From contig CAYXVB010000056.1 of NCBI GenBank assembly GCA_964467785.1, positions 1-20,627 on the forward strand: a stretch of 20,627 nucleotides of DNA. Direction: 5' to 3'. Below are positions 6,655 to 16,035 of the stretch, piece by piece; the first letter of the stretch is position 1, and the number at the start of each line of letters is the position of its first letter. This DNA comes from CAYXVB01 sp964467785. Lineage in GTDB: Bacteria > Bdellovibrionota > UBA1018. The position numbers were made by a program, and so were the translations under genes. The notes below the pieces were generated by a model. It made no database searches. It was not told where the DNA came from and saw only the letters and a program-made list of their open reading frames with translations.

Positions 6655-7953
6655 TTACATCCAGTAACGCAGCAGCATTCCGAATGCGCCACCCAGCTTG
6701 CCGATCCAACCACGCGAGCGGACGGACTCGACCGTCGCCTCGTCCGACAGCTCGAGGTCACGCGAGTAGCGAACGGCAAGCTCATCCAAGAGCTGCTGTC
6801 GATCGATCACGACATCGATCTCGAGATCGTGGATGATGCTGCGATGGTTGAGATTGGAGGAGCCCACAGTGGCCCAATCATCGATCAAGACGCTCTTGGC
6901 GTGAAGAATGGAAGGCTTGTAATGAAAGATCCTCACGCCAACCCGCAGCAGCCCTTCCTCGAAGACCGCGCCGACCCATCTTACGATTGGAACGTCGGAA
7001 ATCGAAGGAAGGAGAATGCGCACATCCGCGCCGCAAGCGGCTGCCAGCCTGAGCGAGCGAAGTAGTTGGATGCCAGGCACGAAATAGGGCGTGGTGAGCC
7101 ATACTCGTCTTTGCGCCGAGGTAATGCGCCCCACAAGCTCGGCATGACGCCTCATGCGGAGGCGGACCGTGTGATTGAGCAGAACATGGCGACCCGGAGT
7201 CGGTGGCTTGCGGAACCAGGCGAGGGCCCGATAGCCAAGATATCGGTAGCGCCGCCGGCGCTGACGGATCGGCAGGGCCGCGTTATGACGCCAGGCCTTT
7301 TCAAAGGCCGTGGAGATCAGCAACACTTCCGGTCCCTGAACCCGGATGCCGGTATCGCGCCAGGTCTTGCTCCCGGAACACGATTCGGAGTGAACCTCGC
7401 TGATATTGAGGCTTCCCACCCACGCCTGCTCGCCATCGACCACACAGCTCTTTCGATGATTGCGGCGGTTGAGCGTCGCAAACCATTGGCGGATGTCCCG
7501 CAGGCCGCTCAATCCGACCGGATGATAGACTTTAAACTGGACTTTCGAGCCCGACAGCCGCTCCCGAATGCCTCCAAGCGAGGAGAGGGATCCCAGGCCG
7601 TCGACCATGAGCCGGACTCGGACTCCACGCTGGACGGCCCTTCGGAGCGCCTCCAGGAGCGCGATACCGACTCCATCCACCTCAAATATATAGCACTCCA
7701 AGTCGATCGTCCGGACCGCCGAGTGAATACCCTGCAGCAATGATGCGAAGTACTCATCACCTTGGAAGAAAAGTTGCTCTTCTTTCCATCCGCTGGGCCA
7801 CCCCGTGGGCCATCCAGAGGGCCCACCTGTCGGCCAACTGGTCGGGCCAGCAAGCCCGGACACCCCTCGGGGCGTCCTGCGCGAATCTGAGTCGCCTGGC
7901 GGCGGGAGCGATTTTCCCATTCCAGCGCGCATTCTAACATTGCTCCGACTCAT
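6655..7953 (-). CDS. Phospholipase D-family phosphatidyltransferase, cardiolipin synthase ClsB-like
   Basis: This 432-residue protein has two HKD motifs: NHRKSCVVDGE at about 165-175 (His166, Lys168, Asp173) followed by GSLN, and LHAKSVLIDD at 350-359 (His351, Lys353, Asp358) followed by GSSNLNHRS. These are the paired active-site halves of the PLD superfamily. It lacks N-terminal transmembrane helices, which matches ClsB (YbhO) better than ClsA; the likely reaction is phosphatidyl transfer making cardiolipin or related lipids at the inner membrane. An unusual N-terminal Pro/Thr/Ser/Gly/Trp tandem repeat occupies residues 37-56. The start is uncertain: ATG 7953 has no clear ribosome site, and ATG 7932 (with CGGAG upstream) or ATG 7920 would lengthen the divergent intergenic gap. 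It diverges from an EEP-family gene, its usual partner in E. coli. Confidence 0.85.
   Translation of the reverse strand: MSRSNVRMRAGMGKSLPPPGDSDSRRTPRGVSGLAGPTSWPTGGPSGWPTGWPSGWKEEQLFFQGDEYFASLLQGIHSAVRTIDLECYIFEVDGVGIALLEALRRAVQRGVRVRLMVDGLGSLSSLGGIRERLSGSKVQFKVYHPVGLSGLRDIRQWFATLNRRNHRKSCVVDGEQAWVGSLNISEVHSESCSGSKTWRDTGIRVQGPEVLLISTAFEKAWRHNAALPIRQRRRRYRYLGYRALAWFRKPPTPGRHVLLNHTVRLRMRRHAELVGRITSAQRRVWLTTPYFVPGIQLLRSLRLAAACGADVRILLPSISDVPIVRWVGAVFEEGLLRVGVRIFHYKPSILHAKSVLIDDWATVGSSNLNHRSIIHDLEIDVVIDRQQLLDELAVRYSRDLELSDEATVESVRSRGWIGKLGGAFGMLLRYWM
7786..7845 (-). repeat. Five tandem 12-bp units encoding P[TS][GS][WG] repeats
   Basis: Five consecutive 12-bp units, each ending near CC(A/C) on the plus strand, encode in order PTSW, PTGG, PSGW, PTGW and PSGW at residues 37-56 of the phospholipase D protein. 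The units are diverged at the third codon position. The repeat is in frame, so copy-number changes would keep the protein readable. Confidence 0.85.
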
Positions 7954-7982
7954 TGCCGAAATTATTGTGAAATCAGGAAACC

Positions 7983-8747
7983 ATGACTCGCACCATCCGG
8001 CTCAAGGCGCTGACCTATAACATTCACAAGGGCTTCAACTGGAACAACGTCGAATTCGTTCTCCACGGAATCCGCGAACTGATCCGACGTGAGAACCCGG
8101 ATCTTGTCTTTTTGCAGGAAGTCATCGGGCAGCATGAGGTCCATTCCGCCAAAGTCCAGGACTGGCCCATTTCCACCCAGTTGGAGTTCCTGGCGGACGA
8201 GGTCTGGAGCCACTTCGCGTACGGCAAAAATGCCGTCTATGACGCTGGTCATCACGGCAATGCCATTCTGAGCCGTTACCCGATTCGTTCTTGGGATAAC
8301 ATCGACATCTCCAATCATCAGCTGGAGCGACGGGGACTTCTTCACGCGGAAATTGACATCCCCGACGCGCGCCAGCCCCTCCATGCGATTTGCGTCCATC
8401 TCGATCTACTTGAGTCCGGGCGGCGCCGGCAACTCCAGCGACTTACCGAGCGGATTCATCAAGCCGTACCCGACGAGGCCCCTTTGATCGTGGCCGGCGA
8501 CTTCAACGACTGGCGGCGCCGCGCGACCCGGATCCTCAAAAAAGGCCTGGCGCTCGAGGACGCCTTCCACAAGCTGCATGGACTCGAAGTGAGGACTTTT
8601 CCCAGTCGCTTGCCGGTCCTACCGCTCGACCGAATCTATTACCGAGGCGCCGCACCCACCGAAGCGCGGGCCATCACGTCGCTGGAGTCTCGCCAGCTTT
8701 CCGATCACCGGCCGATTTACGCGGTATTCGACTTCAACGTAGGCTGA
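7983..8747 (+). CDS. Endonuclease/exonuclease/phosphatase (EEP) family protein, YbhP-like
   Basis: This 254-residue protein of the EEP (DNase I-like) fold shows TYNIHKG at 11-17 with Asn13, FLQEV with metal ligand Glu46, AGDFNDW at 171-177 with Asp173 and Asn175, and the terminal SDHRPI with Asp241 and His242. These are the metal-dependent phosphodiesterase residues of the family. Known members act on DNA, inositol phosphates or lipid headgroups; the substrate cannot be read here. No signal peptide is visible. A ribosome site CAGGA lies about 6 nt before ATG 7983. It is transcribed away from the ClsB-like gene with only 29 nt between starts, and its 3' end overlaps the convergent MaoC gene by 14 nt. 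The pairing with a ClsB-type gene points to phospholipid metabolism. Confidence 0.85.
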   Translation: MTRTIRLKALTYNIHKGFNWNNVEFVLHGIRELIRRENPDLVFLQEVIGQHEVHSAKVQDWPISTQLEFLADEVWSHFAYGKNAVYDAGHHGNAILSRYPIRSWDNIDISNHQLERRGLLHAEIDIPDARQPLHAICVHLDLLESGRRRQLQRLTERIHQAVPDEAPLIVAGDFNDWRRRATRILKKGLALEDAFHKLHGLEVRTFPSRLPVLPLDRIYYRGAAPTEARAITSLESRQLSDHRPIYAVFDFNVG

Positions 8748-9165
8748 AACGCGCCTCGCCCGTCGTGGTGATTTCGCCTTTTTGGTTCCGCGCCTGAAGA
8801 TCCAGAACGATCTCCTCGTCTTTCACGGCCTTGACGGTACCACCGATCGAAATCACGTCGCCGAGAAAAGTCATCGACTTGAACCTCGATTGAAACGCGA
8901 TCAGCTTGCCTTCGACGACCCTGCCTTCATCCTGAGCGAACTCAATCGCCCGCTCGGCGATCATTGCCGCAGTCAGCATTCCGTGCGCGATGATGCCGGG
9001 CAGGCCCATCTTCCTGGCCACTTCCTCGTCCTGATGGATCGGATTGAAATCGCCCGAAGCCTCGGCGTACTGCTTGAGCTGTTCGCGCGTCACGGCAGGA
9101 AAGGCCCGGAACTCGATCAGATCCCCCGCCCTAGGGGTCGCGCTCGACATACCGCTCATGTTCAC
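8734..9165 (-). CDS. MaoC-like hot-dog dehydratase, catalytic subunit
   Basis: This 143-residue single hot-dog protein carries the (R)-specific hydratase signature ASGDFNPIH at 36-44, with the expected catalytic Asp39 and His44, followed by GLPGIIAHGML. Family enzymes hydrate enoyl-CoA/ACP or dehydrate 3-hydroxyacyl thioesters in fatty-acid synthesis or breakdown. ATG at 9165 is called; internal ATGs three and six codons in (9159, 9150) are also possible. It overlaps by 4 nt the upstream gene for a second hot-dog protein of equal length that lacks this motif. The pair therefore looks like a heterodimeric dehydratase resembling the mycobacterial HadA/HadB arrangement. It is the last gene of the long isc-led unit, and its end overlaps the convergent EEP gene. 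Confidence 0.87.
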   Translation of the reverse strand: MNMSGMSSATPRAGDLIEFRAFPAVTREQLKQYAEASGDFNPIHQDEEVARKMGLPGIIAHGMLTAAMIAERAIEFAQDEGRVVEGKLIAFQSRFKSMTFLGDVISIGGTVKAVKDEEIVLDLQARNQKGEITTTGEARFSLR

Positions 9166-9593
9166 GCCTCTCCCGCCGCGAAGCGGGCCAGCAGATTGGT
9201 CTTGGCCATTCCGGCCTGAAGTCGGTCCCCGCCGCCGCGTGAAATCTCGAAAGTCGTTTCCATCACAAAGAAAATCATCCCGCCATTGCCCCCGCGCTTT
9301 TCGAGCACCTGGGTCAGAGTGGTCCGATAAAACAGCTCGTCACCCGCATGCAACGGTTCACCGTAGGTATAAGCCTGCTCCGCATGGAGAATCCGCTTGA
9401 GCGGAAAATCCAGCTTCTCGAGGATCGCGAACTCCCCGGCGCGACCAATCGTCATGAAAGTCGGCGGCGCGACGCTACGGTCGCGGGCGCCCACGGCTCT
9501 GCAAAAGGCTGAGATGCGTTCGGCGGTTACGCTTTCGCGGAATTCGCCGGAAGTCGTACCGACGTGGCCTTTGTAGCTCACCGGCTCGCTCAT
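9162..9593 (-). CDS. FAS1-like / MaoC N-terminal dehydratase subunit (non-catalytic partner)
   Basis: This 143-residue protein resembles the N-terminal MaoC dehydratase domain (FAS1-like dehydratase family): APPTFMTIGRAGEF near 42-55, LHAEQAYTYGEPLHAGDEL near 69-87 and the following beta strands ending in FFVMETTFEISRGG. The catalytic Asp-x4-His motif of true hydratases is absent, as expected for the structural or substrate-binding half. It overlaps the OppA-type gene by 4 nt upstream and the catalytic MaoC gene by 4 nt downstream, which supports translation in step and assembly as a heterodimer. Acyl-chain substrate is unknown. Confidence 0.8.
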   Translation of the reverse strand: MSEPVSYKGHVGTTSGEFRESVTAERISAFCRAVGARDRSVAPPTFMTIGRAGEFAILEKLDFPLKRILHAEQAYTYGEPLHAGDELFYRTTLTQVLEKRGGNGGMIFFVMETTFEISRGGGDRLQAGMAKTNLLARFAAGEA

Positions 9594-11191
9594 TTGACGC
9601 TCACCTTTCGAAGATAAAGATAGTTCAAGGGATTGAGCTCAAGACCGCTCACGCGGGAGCCCACGAGCGCGAGGTTCGGTTCGTAATAAAGTGGGATCAC
9701 CGCCGCGTCCTGCTCCTGGAGGAGACGCTGCGCATCGAAGTAGATCTTTTTGCGCGCCGCCTCGCCCTGGATTCCGCGGGCAGAGATCACCGCTTCGTCA
9801 TACTTCGGGCTCTTCCAATTCGTTCGATTGTTCCCCGATACGCTCTGGAACACCGATACGAAGTTGTCCGGATCCGGATAGTCCGCGCTCCAGCTCGCGA
9901 GGAAGACCGGGTACTGTCGAAGATCCATCTGAGCGCGATACGTGCGGTTGTCGAACGGCTGCAGGTTGACTTGAAGGCCGAGATTCTTCTTCAGCTGGGC
10001 CTGGATCACCTGTCCAACGGACATCGCCTTATCGTTGTTAGGCAGCACGAGATCCACCGCAATGGACTGGGCGGTGTCCACGCCGGAAGCCGCCAGCTCC
10101 ACGCGCGCCTGATCAGGCGAGAATGGGAGCCCGACTCGGGGATCACCCGATGGCATCGGGGGCGGGACAAAACTGCCGGCCGGGGTCTGGCCACCCGCGA
10201 GCGCCTTGCTGATCTGGACGCGATCGATCGCATGCGCGAACGCCCGCCGAAAGCGCACGTTGTTGAGCGGATACTTGCTGACCACGAGCCCCAGGTACAC
10301 GGTCTTGAGATAAGGAAACGTCCTGAAGCTCGGCAGCTTTTGGAGGCGCTTCATCTCAAGCGGCGGCAAGTCAGTGAGGAAATCGATCTTGCCGGACTCG
10401 AAGAGCGAGACCGCCGTCGCGTCGTCACGGACCACGAGCGCGGTGACCTGGTCCACGTTACCGCGTTCGCCGTGATATTGCGGGTTCGCTTTGAGCACGA
10501 TCTTTGAATCGAGATCGCGGCTGGCCAAGACAAAGGGACCGACCGTGACCATCCGCCCCGGAGTGGCCCAGGCGTTGCCGCCATGTTTGGACACCACGTC
10601 CTCGCGCAGCGGAAAGGTCACCCAAAAGCTCGGGATGTAGATCCAATACGAAACCGGGCGCGTAAGGCGCACCTCGACCGTTTGATCGTCGAGCGCCTTG
10701 ACGCCGACCGCGTTGAAGTCCTTGATCTTGCCCTTGTAGAAATCCTCGGCGCCGACAACATCAAAGAGAAAGTACGCGTAAGGAGCGGCCGTCACCGGCG
10801 AAAGCAGACGCTTCCAAGAATAGACGAAGTCCGCGGCCTTGAGCGGCTGCCCGTCGGACCACTTCACCCCTGGACGCAGCTTGAAGGTATAAGTCTTGCC
10901 GTCTTTGCTGATCTTCCACTCGCGAGCGAGCGAAGGCTTTGCCTTGAGAGCCGAGTCAACCGAGACCAGGCCCTCCATCAAGTTCATCAGGAGATAAGTC
11001 TCGATCGCCGTGTGGGCGCGATTCCAATCCAGAGTCTCAGGCTCGCCGGGGATTCGCAGCGTGAACGGATGGGCAGCTACGTCCGCCCCATGAGCCGCGC
11101 GCGGAAGCGAAACGAAGCCGAAGAGTCCCGACAATGCCAGAGACAGCGCGACTCGCGCGAGGCGCGAGCGCAGGCGGAGCTCAGTGACCAT
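9590..11191 (-). CDS. oppA: Periplasmic peptide-binding protein of an ABC importer, OppA type
   Basis: This 533-residue SBP_bac_5 family protein delivers peptides (or another solute) to an Opp-type permease. Residues 1-35 form a signal peptide: basic start, hydrophobic core ALSLALSGLFGFVSL, and likely cleavage after AAHG. No lipobox is evident. Mature-domain hallmarks include EPETLDWNRAHTAIE, ATPGRMVTVGPFVL, VRFRRAFAHAIDR, SWSADYPDPDNFVSVFQS and the final NPLNYLYLRKVSVK. It overlaps fdx by 11 nt upstream and the dehydratase gene by 4 nt downstream, so it is embedded in the isc-led unit, an unexpected place. The OppB/OppC-type genes at 3086-4878 are the obvious candidate partners, but that pairing is inferred. 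Confidence 0.9.
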   Translation of the reverse strand: MVTELRLRSRLARVALSLALSGLFGFVSLPRAAHGADVAAHPFTLRIPGEPETLDWNRAHTAIETYLLMNLMEGLVSVDSALKAKPSLAREWKISKDGKTYTFKLRPGVKWSDGQPLKAADFVYSWKRLLSPVTAAPYAYFLFDVVGAEDFYKGKIKDFNAVGVKALDDQTVEVRLTRPVSYWIYIPSFWVTFPLREDVVSKHGGNAWATPGRMVTVGPFVLASRDLDSKIVLKANPQYHGERGNVDQVTALVVRDDATAVSLFESGKIDFLTDLPPLEMKRLQKLPSFRTFPYLKTVYLGLVVSKYPLNNVRFRRAFAHAIDRVQISKALAGGQTPAGSFVPPPMPSGDPRVGLPFSPDQARVELAASGVDTAQSIAVDLVLPNNDKAMSVGQVIQAQLKKNLGLQVNLQPFDNRTYRAQMDLRQYPVFLASWSADYPDPDNFVSVFQSVSGNNRTNWKSPKYDEAVISARGIQGEAARKKIYFDAQRLLQEQDAAVIPLYYEPNLALVGSRVSGLELNPLNYLYLRKVSVK

Positions 11192-11483
11192 GACCGATGT
11201 TCTGAATCTCCACGGTCACATCGCCGTGGACCTTGGCCTGGCACCCCAGACGACCGTGAAGCGTCACGCCGACCGCGCGATCGAGGCGCTCTTCCTCGTC
11301 GTCCTCCATTGGGGAAAGCTTCTCATCGCCCGCCTTCACTTCGATGTGGCAGGTCGTGCAGGCGCAGAAACCGCCGCAAGCGTGCTGTAAGGGGACATCG
11401 TGCCGGATGGCGACGTCCAGGACGCTCTCGCCCATTTCGGCATCAACGGTCTGATTCATCGGCAAAAACGTAACTTTTGGCAT
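11181..11483 (-). CDS. fdx: [2Fe-2S] ferredoxin of the ISC system
   Basis: This 100-residue adrenodoxin-type ferredoxin supplies electrons for iron-sulfur cluster assembly on IscU. The cluster ligands are visible as Cys36, Cys42 and Cys45 in ACGGFCACTTCHIEV and Cys81 in RLGCQAK, the C-x5-C-x2-C...C pattern; Cys40 is an additional non-ligand cysteine common in ISC ferredoxins. The acidic stretch MEDDEEERLD at 59-68 is the partner-docking helix typical of the family. It follows hscA after 12 nt and overlaps the OppA-type gene by 11 nt. The usual E. coli neighbour iscX is absent. Confidence 0.93.
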   Translation of the reverse strand: MPKVTFLPMNQTVDAEMGESVLDVAIRHDVPLQHACGGFCACTTCHIEVKAGDEKLSPMEDDEEERLDRAVGVTLHGRLGCQAKVHGDVTVEIQNIGHGH

Positions 11484-11495
11484 GCAACCGCGGTA

Positions 11496-13330
11496 TTAGC
11501 GTGTTTGACCGGACTGAGCAATGGCTTCTTTGACGACGAGATCGGCGAGCTTCCCAGTCAGCCGGCCCAACTGGTAGCAAGACCGGCGGATCCGTTCAGG
11601 ATCAGCGCCGGCGATGGCTTCACGGAGCTGTGCAGTCCCTAGCTCGATGGCCTGGGCCTCTTCCGCCGGAAGCAGCCTTGCGGCGGCCGGCAGATTCCTC
11701 TCCGTCGCGCGAAGCACAGGTTCGGCGTCGTTCCGAGCCTCGACCAGCTTGCGGAACGCCACGTCCTCCTCCGCATGCTCGGCGGATGCGTTGAGCATCC
11801 GTTCCACTTCGGAGTCCGTCAGGCCATAGCTCGGGCGCACTTCGACGGATTGCTCGTTGCCGGTCTTGAGATCGCGCGCCGCGACGTTCAGAATCCCGTC
11901 GGCATCGATCAGATAAGTCACCTCGATACGGGGGATGCCCGCGGGCTGCGGTGGGATCCCGCCCAGCTTAAAGCGGGCGAGCGAGCGGTTTTCGTCGACC
12001 TTTTCGCGCTCGCCCTGGAGCACGTGGATATCGATGCCCGTCTGCTTATCCGCGAAAGTGGTGAAGATCTCGCGCGCCACCGTCGGAATGCGGGTATTGC
12101 GCGGGATAAGGGCGGACATGAGGCCGCCGTAAGTCTCAAGGCCGAGCGAGAGCGGGACGACATCGAGCAAGAGCAGCTCGCGGTTATTGCCGGCGAGGAT
12201 GTCCGCCTGGATCGCCGCTCCCTGGGCGACGACTTCGTCCGGGTGCATGGACGTATTAGGCTCGCGGCCAAAAATCTCGCGCGCCACCTGTTGCACGATC
12301 GGGAGCCGCGTGGGACCGCCCACGAGCACCACGTCGGAGATGTCCTCGGGCTTGAGACCCGCGTCCTTCAGAGCCAGCATGCATGGCTCGCGGGTACGCT
12401 CGAGAATCGGGCGCGCCAAGCTCTCAAACTCCTCGCGCATAAACACGCGCTTGTAACCCGCATAGGGGCCGGAACTAAAACCCGCTTCGGCACGATCCGA
12501 GATGGACAGAGCGATCTTGGCCGTCTCGGCCTGGCCGAGCACCGCCGCGTGGATCTGGCAGTTGATCAGCGGATCGCCGTGCTCCGGATGCATCTCACGC
12601 ATCTCGCGCGCCATCACCTGCACGAGCGCTCGGTCGAGATCATCGCCTCCGAGGGCGGTATCTCCATGGGTGGCGAGCACTTCGAAGATGCCGTCATGCA
12701 GCTTGAGAATCGAAAGGTCGAAGGTGCCTCCGCCGAGATCATAGACAGCGATCAGCCCTTGCTTCTTGCGATCGAGACCGTACGCCAGCGATGCCGCGGT
12801 CGGTTCATTGACGATGCGAAGCACGTCGAGCCCCGCGAGACGGCCCGCCGCGCGCGTGGCTTGGCGCTGACTATCGTTGAAGTACGCAGGCACGGTGATG
12901 ACCGCGCGCCTGACCGGACAACCCAGCGCGCTCTCCGCCGCAGCTTTGAGCTCCTTGAGGATCATCGCGGAAATCTCAATGGCGGTGTAGGACTTTTCGC
13001 CGGCCTTGACTCGGACCAAACCCTTGCCTTCTTCCGGAGCCAGCACCTCGTAAGGGAGACCGCCCAACACGCTTCGCATGTCCTCGAAACCGCGACCCAG
13101 AAGGCGTTTCACCGAGAAGATCGTGTGCTCGGCATCGAGCACCTTGTTATCCTTGGCCGCGTAGCCCACGATCGGAACGCCGCCCGGGCCGGCAAAAGAG
13201 ACGACCGAAGGCACGAGCCGCCGACCTTCGCGGGTCGTCAGCACCTCCGGCTTGCCGTCGCGCACGATAGCCACCAGACTGTTGGTCGTTCCAAGATCGA
13301 TTCCGACGATGGGGTCTTTCAATTGAGAAG

Positions 13331-13334
<4 letters not shown>
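11496..13334 (-). CDS. hscA: Fe-S assembly Hsp70 chaperone HscA
   Basis: This 612-residue Hsp70 is close in length to E. coli HscA (616). It binds the LPPxK motif of IscU and, with HscB, promotes cluster transfer using ATP. Seen: the phosphate-1 loop VGIDLGTTNSLVA at 10-22, the NEPTAASLAYG segment, the phosphate-2 loop YDLGGGTFDLSI, and the adenosine motif VVLVGGPTRLPIVQ. The substrate-binding domain begins around LLLDVVPLSLGLETYGG and is followed by a short helical lid. Dedicated HscA rather than DnaK is supported by position between hscB and fdx and by the lack of the long acidic C-terminal tail of DnaK. It overlaps hscB by 4 nt. Confidence 0.95.
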
Positions 13335-14018
<684 letters not shown>

Positions 14019-14047
<29 letters not shown>

Positions 14048-14348
14048 AGGTACGTTTGGCGTTCGGGTTGTTGAAGACGAATCCCGTGCCGTTCAGGCCG
14101 TCCGAGAAGTCGAGCTCCGTGCCGTTGAGGTAGAGGTAGGACTTCGGATCGACGATGATCTTGACGTCCTCGAACTCAAATACCTTGTCGCTGGAAGCCA
14201 AGGGCTGGCTATCGAAGCCCAACTTGTAGCTCATGCCCGAGCAACCGCCGCCGGTGACCATGACGCGCAGGTTGGCGTCCGCCGCGGTCGGGTCAGTGGA
14301 CTTGATCCGCTTGATTTCCTTGATCGCTTTTTCAGTGGCTTTGATCAT
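14019..14348 (-). CDS. iscA: Iron-sulfur cluster assembly A-type carrier IscA
   Basis: This 109-residue A-type carrier holds Fe-S clusters between IscU and client proteins. The three conserved cysteines are Cys36 in GGGCSGMSY and Cys101 and Cys103 in the C-terminal TCGCGSSF. The FNNPNAKRTCGCG ending is classic for the IscA/ErpA/SufA group. IscA is preferred over ErpA or SufA because of the iscU-iscA-hscB context. The ribosome site GAGGGAGG lies just upstream of ATG 14348 in the 16-nt gap after iscU. The 3' end overlaps hscB by 29 nt. Confidence 0.94.
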
Positions 14349-14364
14349 GGATTCCCTCCCTCGC

Positions 14365-14787
14365 TCAGGCTCCGGACGCGCTGCCCGTGGAGCCGCTGTC
14401 CGCTTTGCCGTTCTTCTTGAGATAATCGCTGATGGCCGCCTTGATGGCGTCTTCGGCGAGCACCGAGCAGTGGATCTTGATCGGCGGGAGCGACAGCTCC
14501 TTCACGATGTCCGTGTTCTTGATCGAAAGCGCCTGATCCAGGGTCTTGCCCTTGATCCATTCGGTGGCGAGCGAGGAACTCGCGATCGCCGAGCCGCAGC
14601 CGAAAGTCTTGAACTTGGCGTCAGTGATCACGCCGGTCTTCTCGTCGACCTGGACCTGCAGCTTCATGACGTCGCCGCACTCGGGAGCGCCCACGAGGCC
14701 CGTACCCACGCTTTGCGAGTTCTTGTCGAGCGATCCGACGTTGCTGGGATTCTCGAAGTGCTTGATGACCTTTTCCGTGTAAGCCAT
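14365..14787 (-). CDS. iscU: Iron-sulfur cluster scaffold protein IscU
   Basis: This is the scaffold on which IscS-derived sulfur and iron form [2Fe-2S] clusters. The 140 residues carry the three ligand cysteines Cys37 (APECGD), Cys64 (TFGCGSA) and Cys107 (HCSVLAEDA), the conserved Asp39 and His106, and the HscA recognition motif as LPPIK at 100-104 (LPPVK in E. coli). The last ~12 residues form a Gly/Ser-rich tail that extends past the usual end. A strong ribosome site AGGAGGT precedes ATG 14787 by about 7 nt in the 24-nt gap after iscS. Confidence 0.96.
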   Translation of the reverse strand: MAYTEKVIKHFENPSNVGSLDKNSQSVGTGLVGAPECGDVMKLQVQVDEKTGVITDAKFKTFGCGSAIASSSLATEWIKGKTLDQALSIKNTDIVKELSLPPIKIHCSVLAEDAIKAAISDYLKKNGKADSGSTGSASGA

Positions 14788-14811
14788 GGCGTGTACCTCC
14801 TGCCCGGTCTC

Positions 14812-16035
14812 TTAGTGTGCCGTCCACTGGACGGATTTGATGTCGATGCCGTCCTTGACCATCTCGTACAGCGGCGAGAGGTCGCGGAGTTTCTTGACGG
14901 ATTCGATGACTTTCTTGATCGCGTAGTCGACCTCTTCCTCGGTGGTGAACCGACCGAGGCCGAAACGGATGCTGGTGTGCGCGAGATCCTCGCCCACGCC
15001 GATGGCCTTGAGCACGTACGACGGCTCGAGGCTCGCCGAAGTGCAGGCGGAACCGCTCGAAACGGCTAGCTCCTTCATCGCCATCATGAGCGACTCGCCC
15101 TCGACGAAGGCGAAGCTCACGTTGAGGTTGTTATAAAGACGCTCGGTCGGATGGCCGTTGAGATAGATCTCGTCGAGCTCCTCCTGGAACGCGCTCCACA
15201 TCTTGTCGCGCAGGCGGCGGATACGCGCATCGTCCTCCACCTTACGGCGCTTGCAGACTTCGGCCGCTTTGCCGAAGCCGACAATGCCCGTCACATTGAG
15301 CGTGCCCGAGCGCATGCCGCGCTCATGGCCGCCGCCGTGCATCTGCTCGGCGAGACGGACGCGCGGATTCTTGCGGCGCACGTAAAGAGCGCCCACGCCT
15401 TTGGGGCCGTACATCTTGTGCGCGGAGAGCGACACGAGGTCCACGCCCATTGCGTCGACGTTGATGTCCACCTTGCCAAGGCCCTGCACGGCGTCGGTGT
15501 GGAAGATCACGCCCTTTTCCTTGCAGACCTTGCCGATCTCGGCGATCGGATTGACCGAGCCGATCTCGTTATTGGCCAGCATCACCGAGACGAGGATCGT
15601 GTTCGGCTGGATCGCCTTGCGGACATCCTCGGCGCTCACGCGGCCGTACTGATCGACCGGGAGCATCGTGACCTCATAGCCACGCTTTTCAAGCGCGTGC
15701 ACCGTATCGAGGACAGCTTTGTGCTCGACCGGGGTCGTGATGATGTGGTTGCCCTTCTCGCGGTACATCTCGGCCACGCCGACGATCGCGAGGTTGTTGC
15801 TCTCGGTGGCGCCGCTCGTGAAGATCACTTCCTTGTCGGTCGCGCCGATCAGGGAGGCGACCTGCGCGCGGGCCTTCTCGACCGCGGCTTCGGCCTTCCA
15901 ACCGAACTCGTGGTTACGGCTCGCGGCGTTGCCGAAAATTTCGGTGAAATAAGGAAGCATGGCCTGAAGGACCTCGGGGTCCACGGGCGTCGTCGCATGA
16001 TTATCGAGATAGATCGGGAATTTCAGTTTGCTCAT
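14812..16035 (-). CDS. iscS: Cysteine desulfurase IscS
   Basis: This PLP enzyme converts cysteine to alanine and passes the persulfide sulfur to IscU and to tRNA-modification partners. The 407 residues match the family (404 in E. coli). Visible are YLDNHATTPVDP at 9-20, catalytic His105 in PVEHKAVL, PLP Lys207 in SLSAHKMYGPKG, the GGGHERGMRSGT segment and the persulfide Cys331 in SSGSACTSASLEPSY. The frame is open 57 codons further upstream, but that part lies inside iscR; ATG 16035 has GGAG about 7 nt before it and overlaps the iscR stop by 4 nt. The C-terminus SVQWTAH resembles the E. coli tail that contacts IscU. Confidence 0.96.
   Translation of the reverse strand: MSKLKFPIYLDNHATTPVDPEVLQAMLPYFTEIFGNAASRNHEFGWKAEAAVEKARAQVASLIGATDKEVIFTSGATESNNLAIVGVAEMYREKGNHIITTPVEHKAVLDTVHALEKRGYEVTMLPVDQYGRVSAEDVRKAIQPNTILVSVMLANNEIGSVNPIAEIGKVCKEKGVIFHTDAVQGLGKVDINVDAMGVDLVSLSAHKMYGPKGVGALYVRRKNPRVRLAEQMHGGGHERGMRSGTLNVTGIVGFGKAAEVCKRRKVEDDARIRRLRDKMWSAFQEELDEIYLNGHPTERLYNNLNVSFAFVEGESLMMAMKELAVSSGSACTSASLEPSYVLKAIGVGEDLAHTSIRFGLGRFTTEEEVDYAIKKVIESVKKLRDLSPLYEMVKDGIDIKSVQWTAH

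Noticed and set aside
7954..7982. Divergent promoter in the 29-nt gap between the ClsB-like and EEP genes
   Set aside because: No convincing -10/-35 pair was found on either strand; the true promoter may lie inside the neighbouring gene if the ClsB-like start is further downstream.
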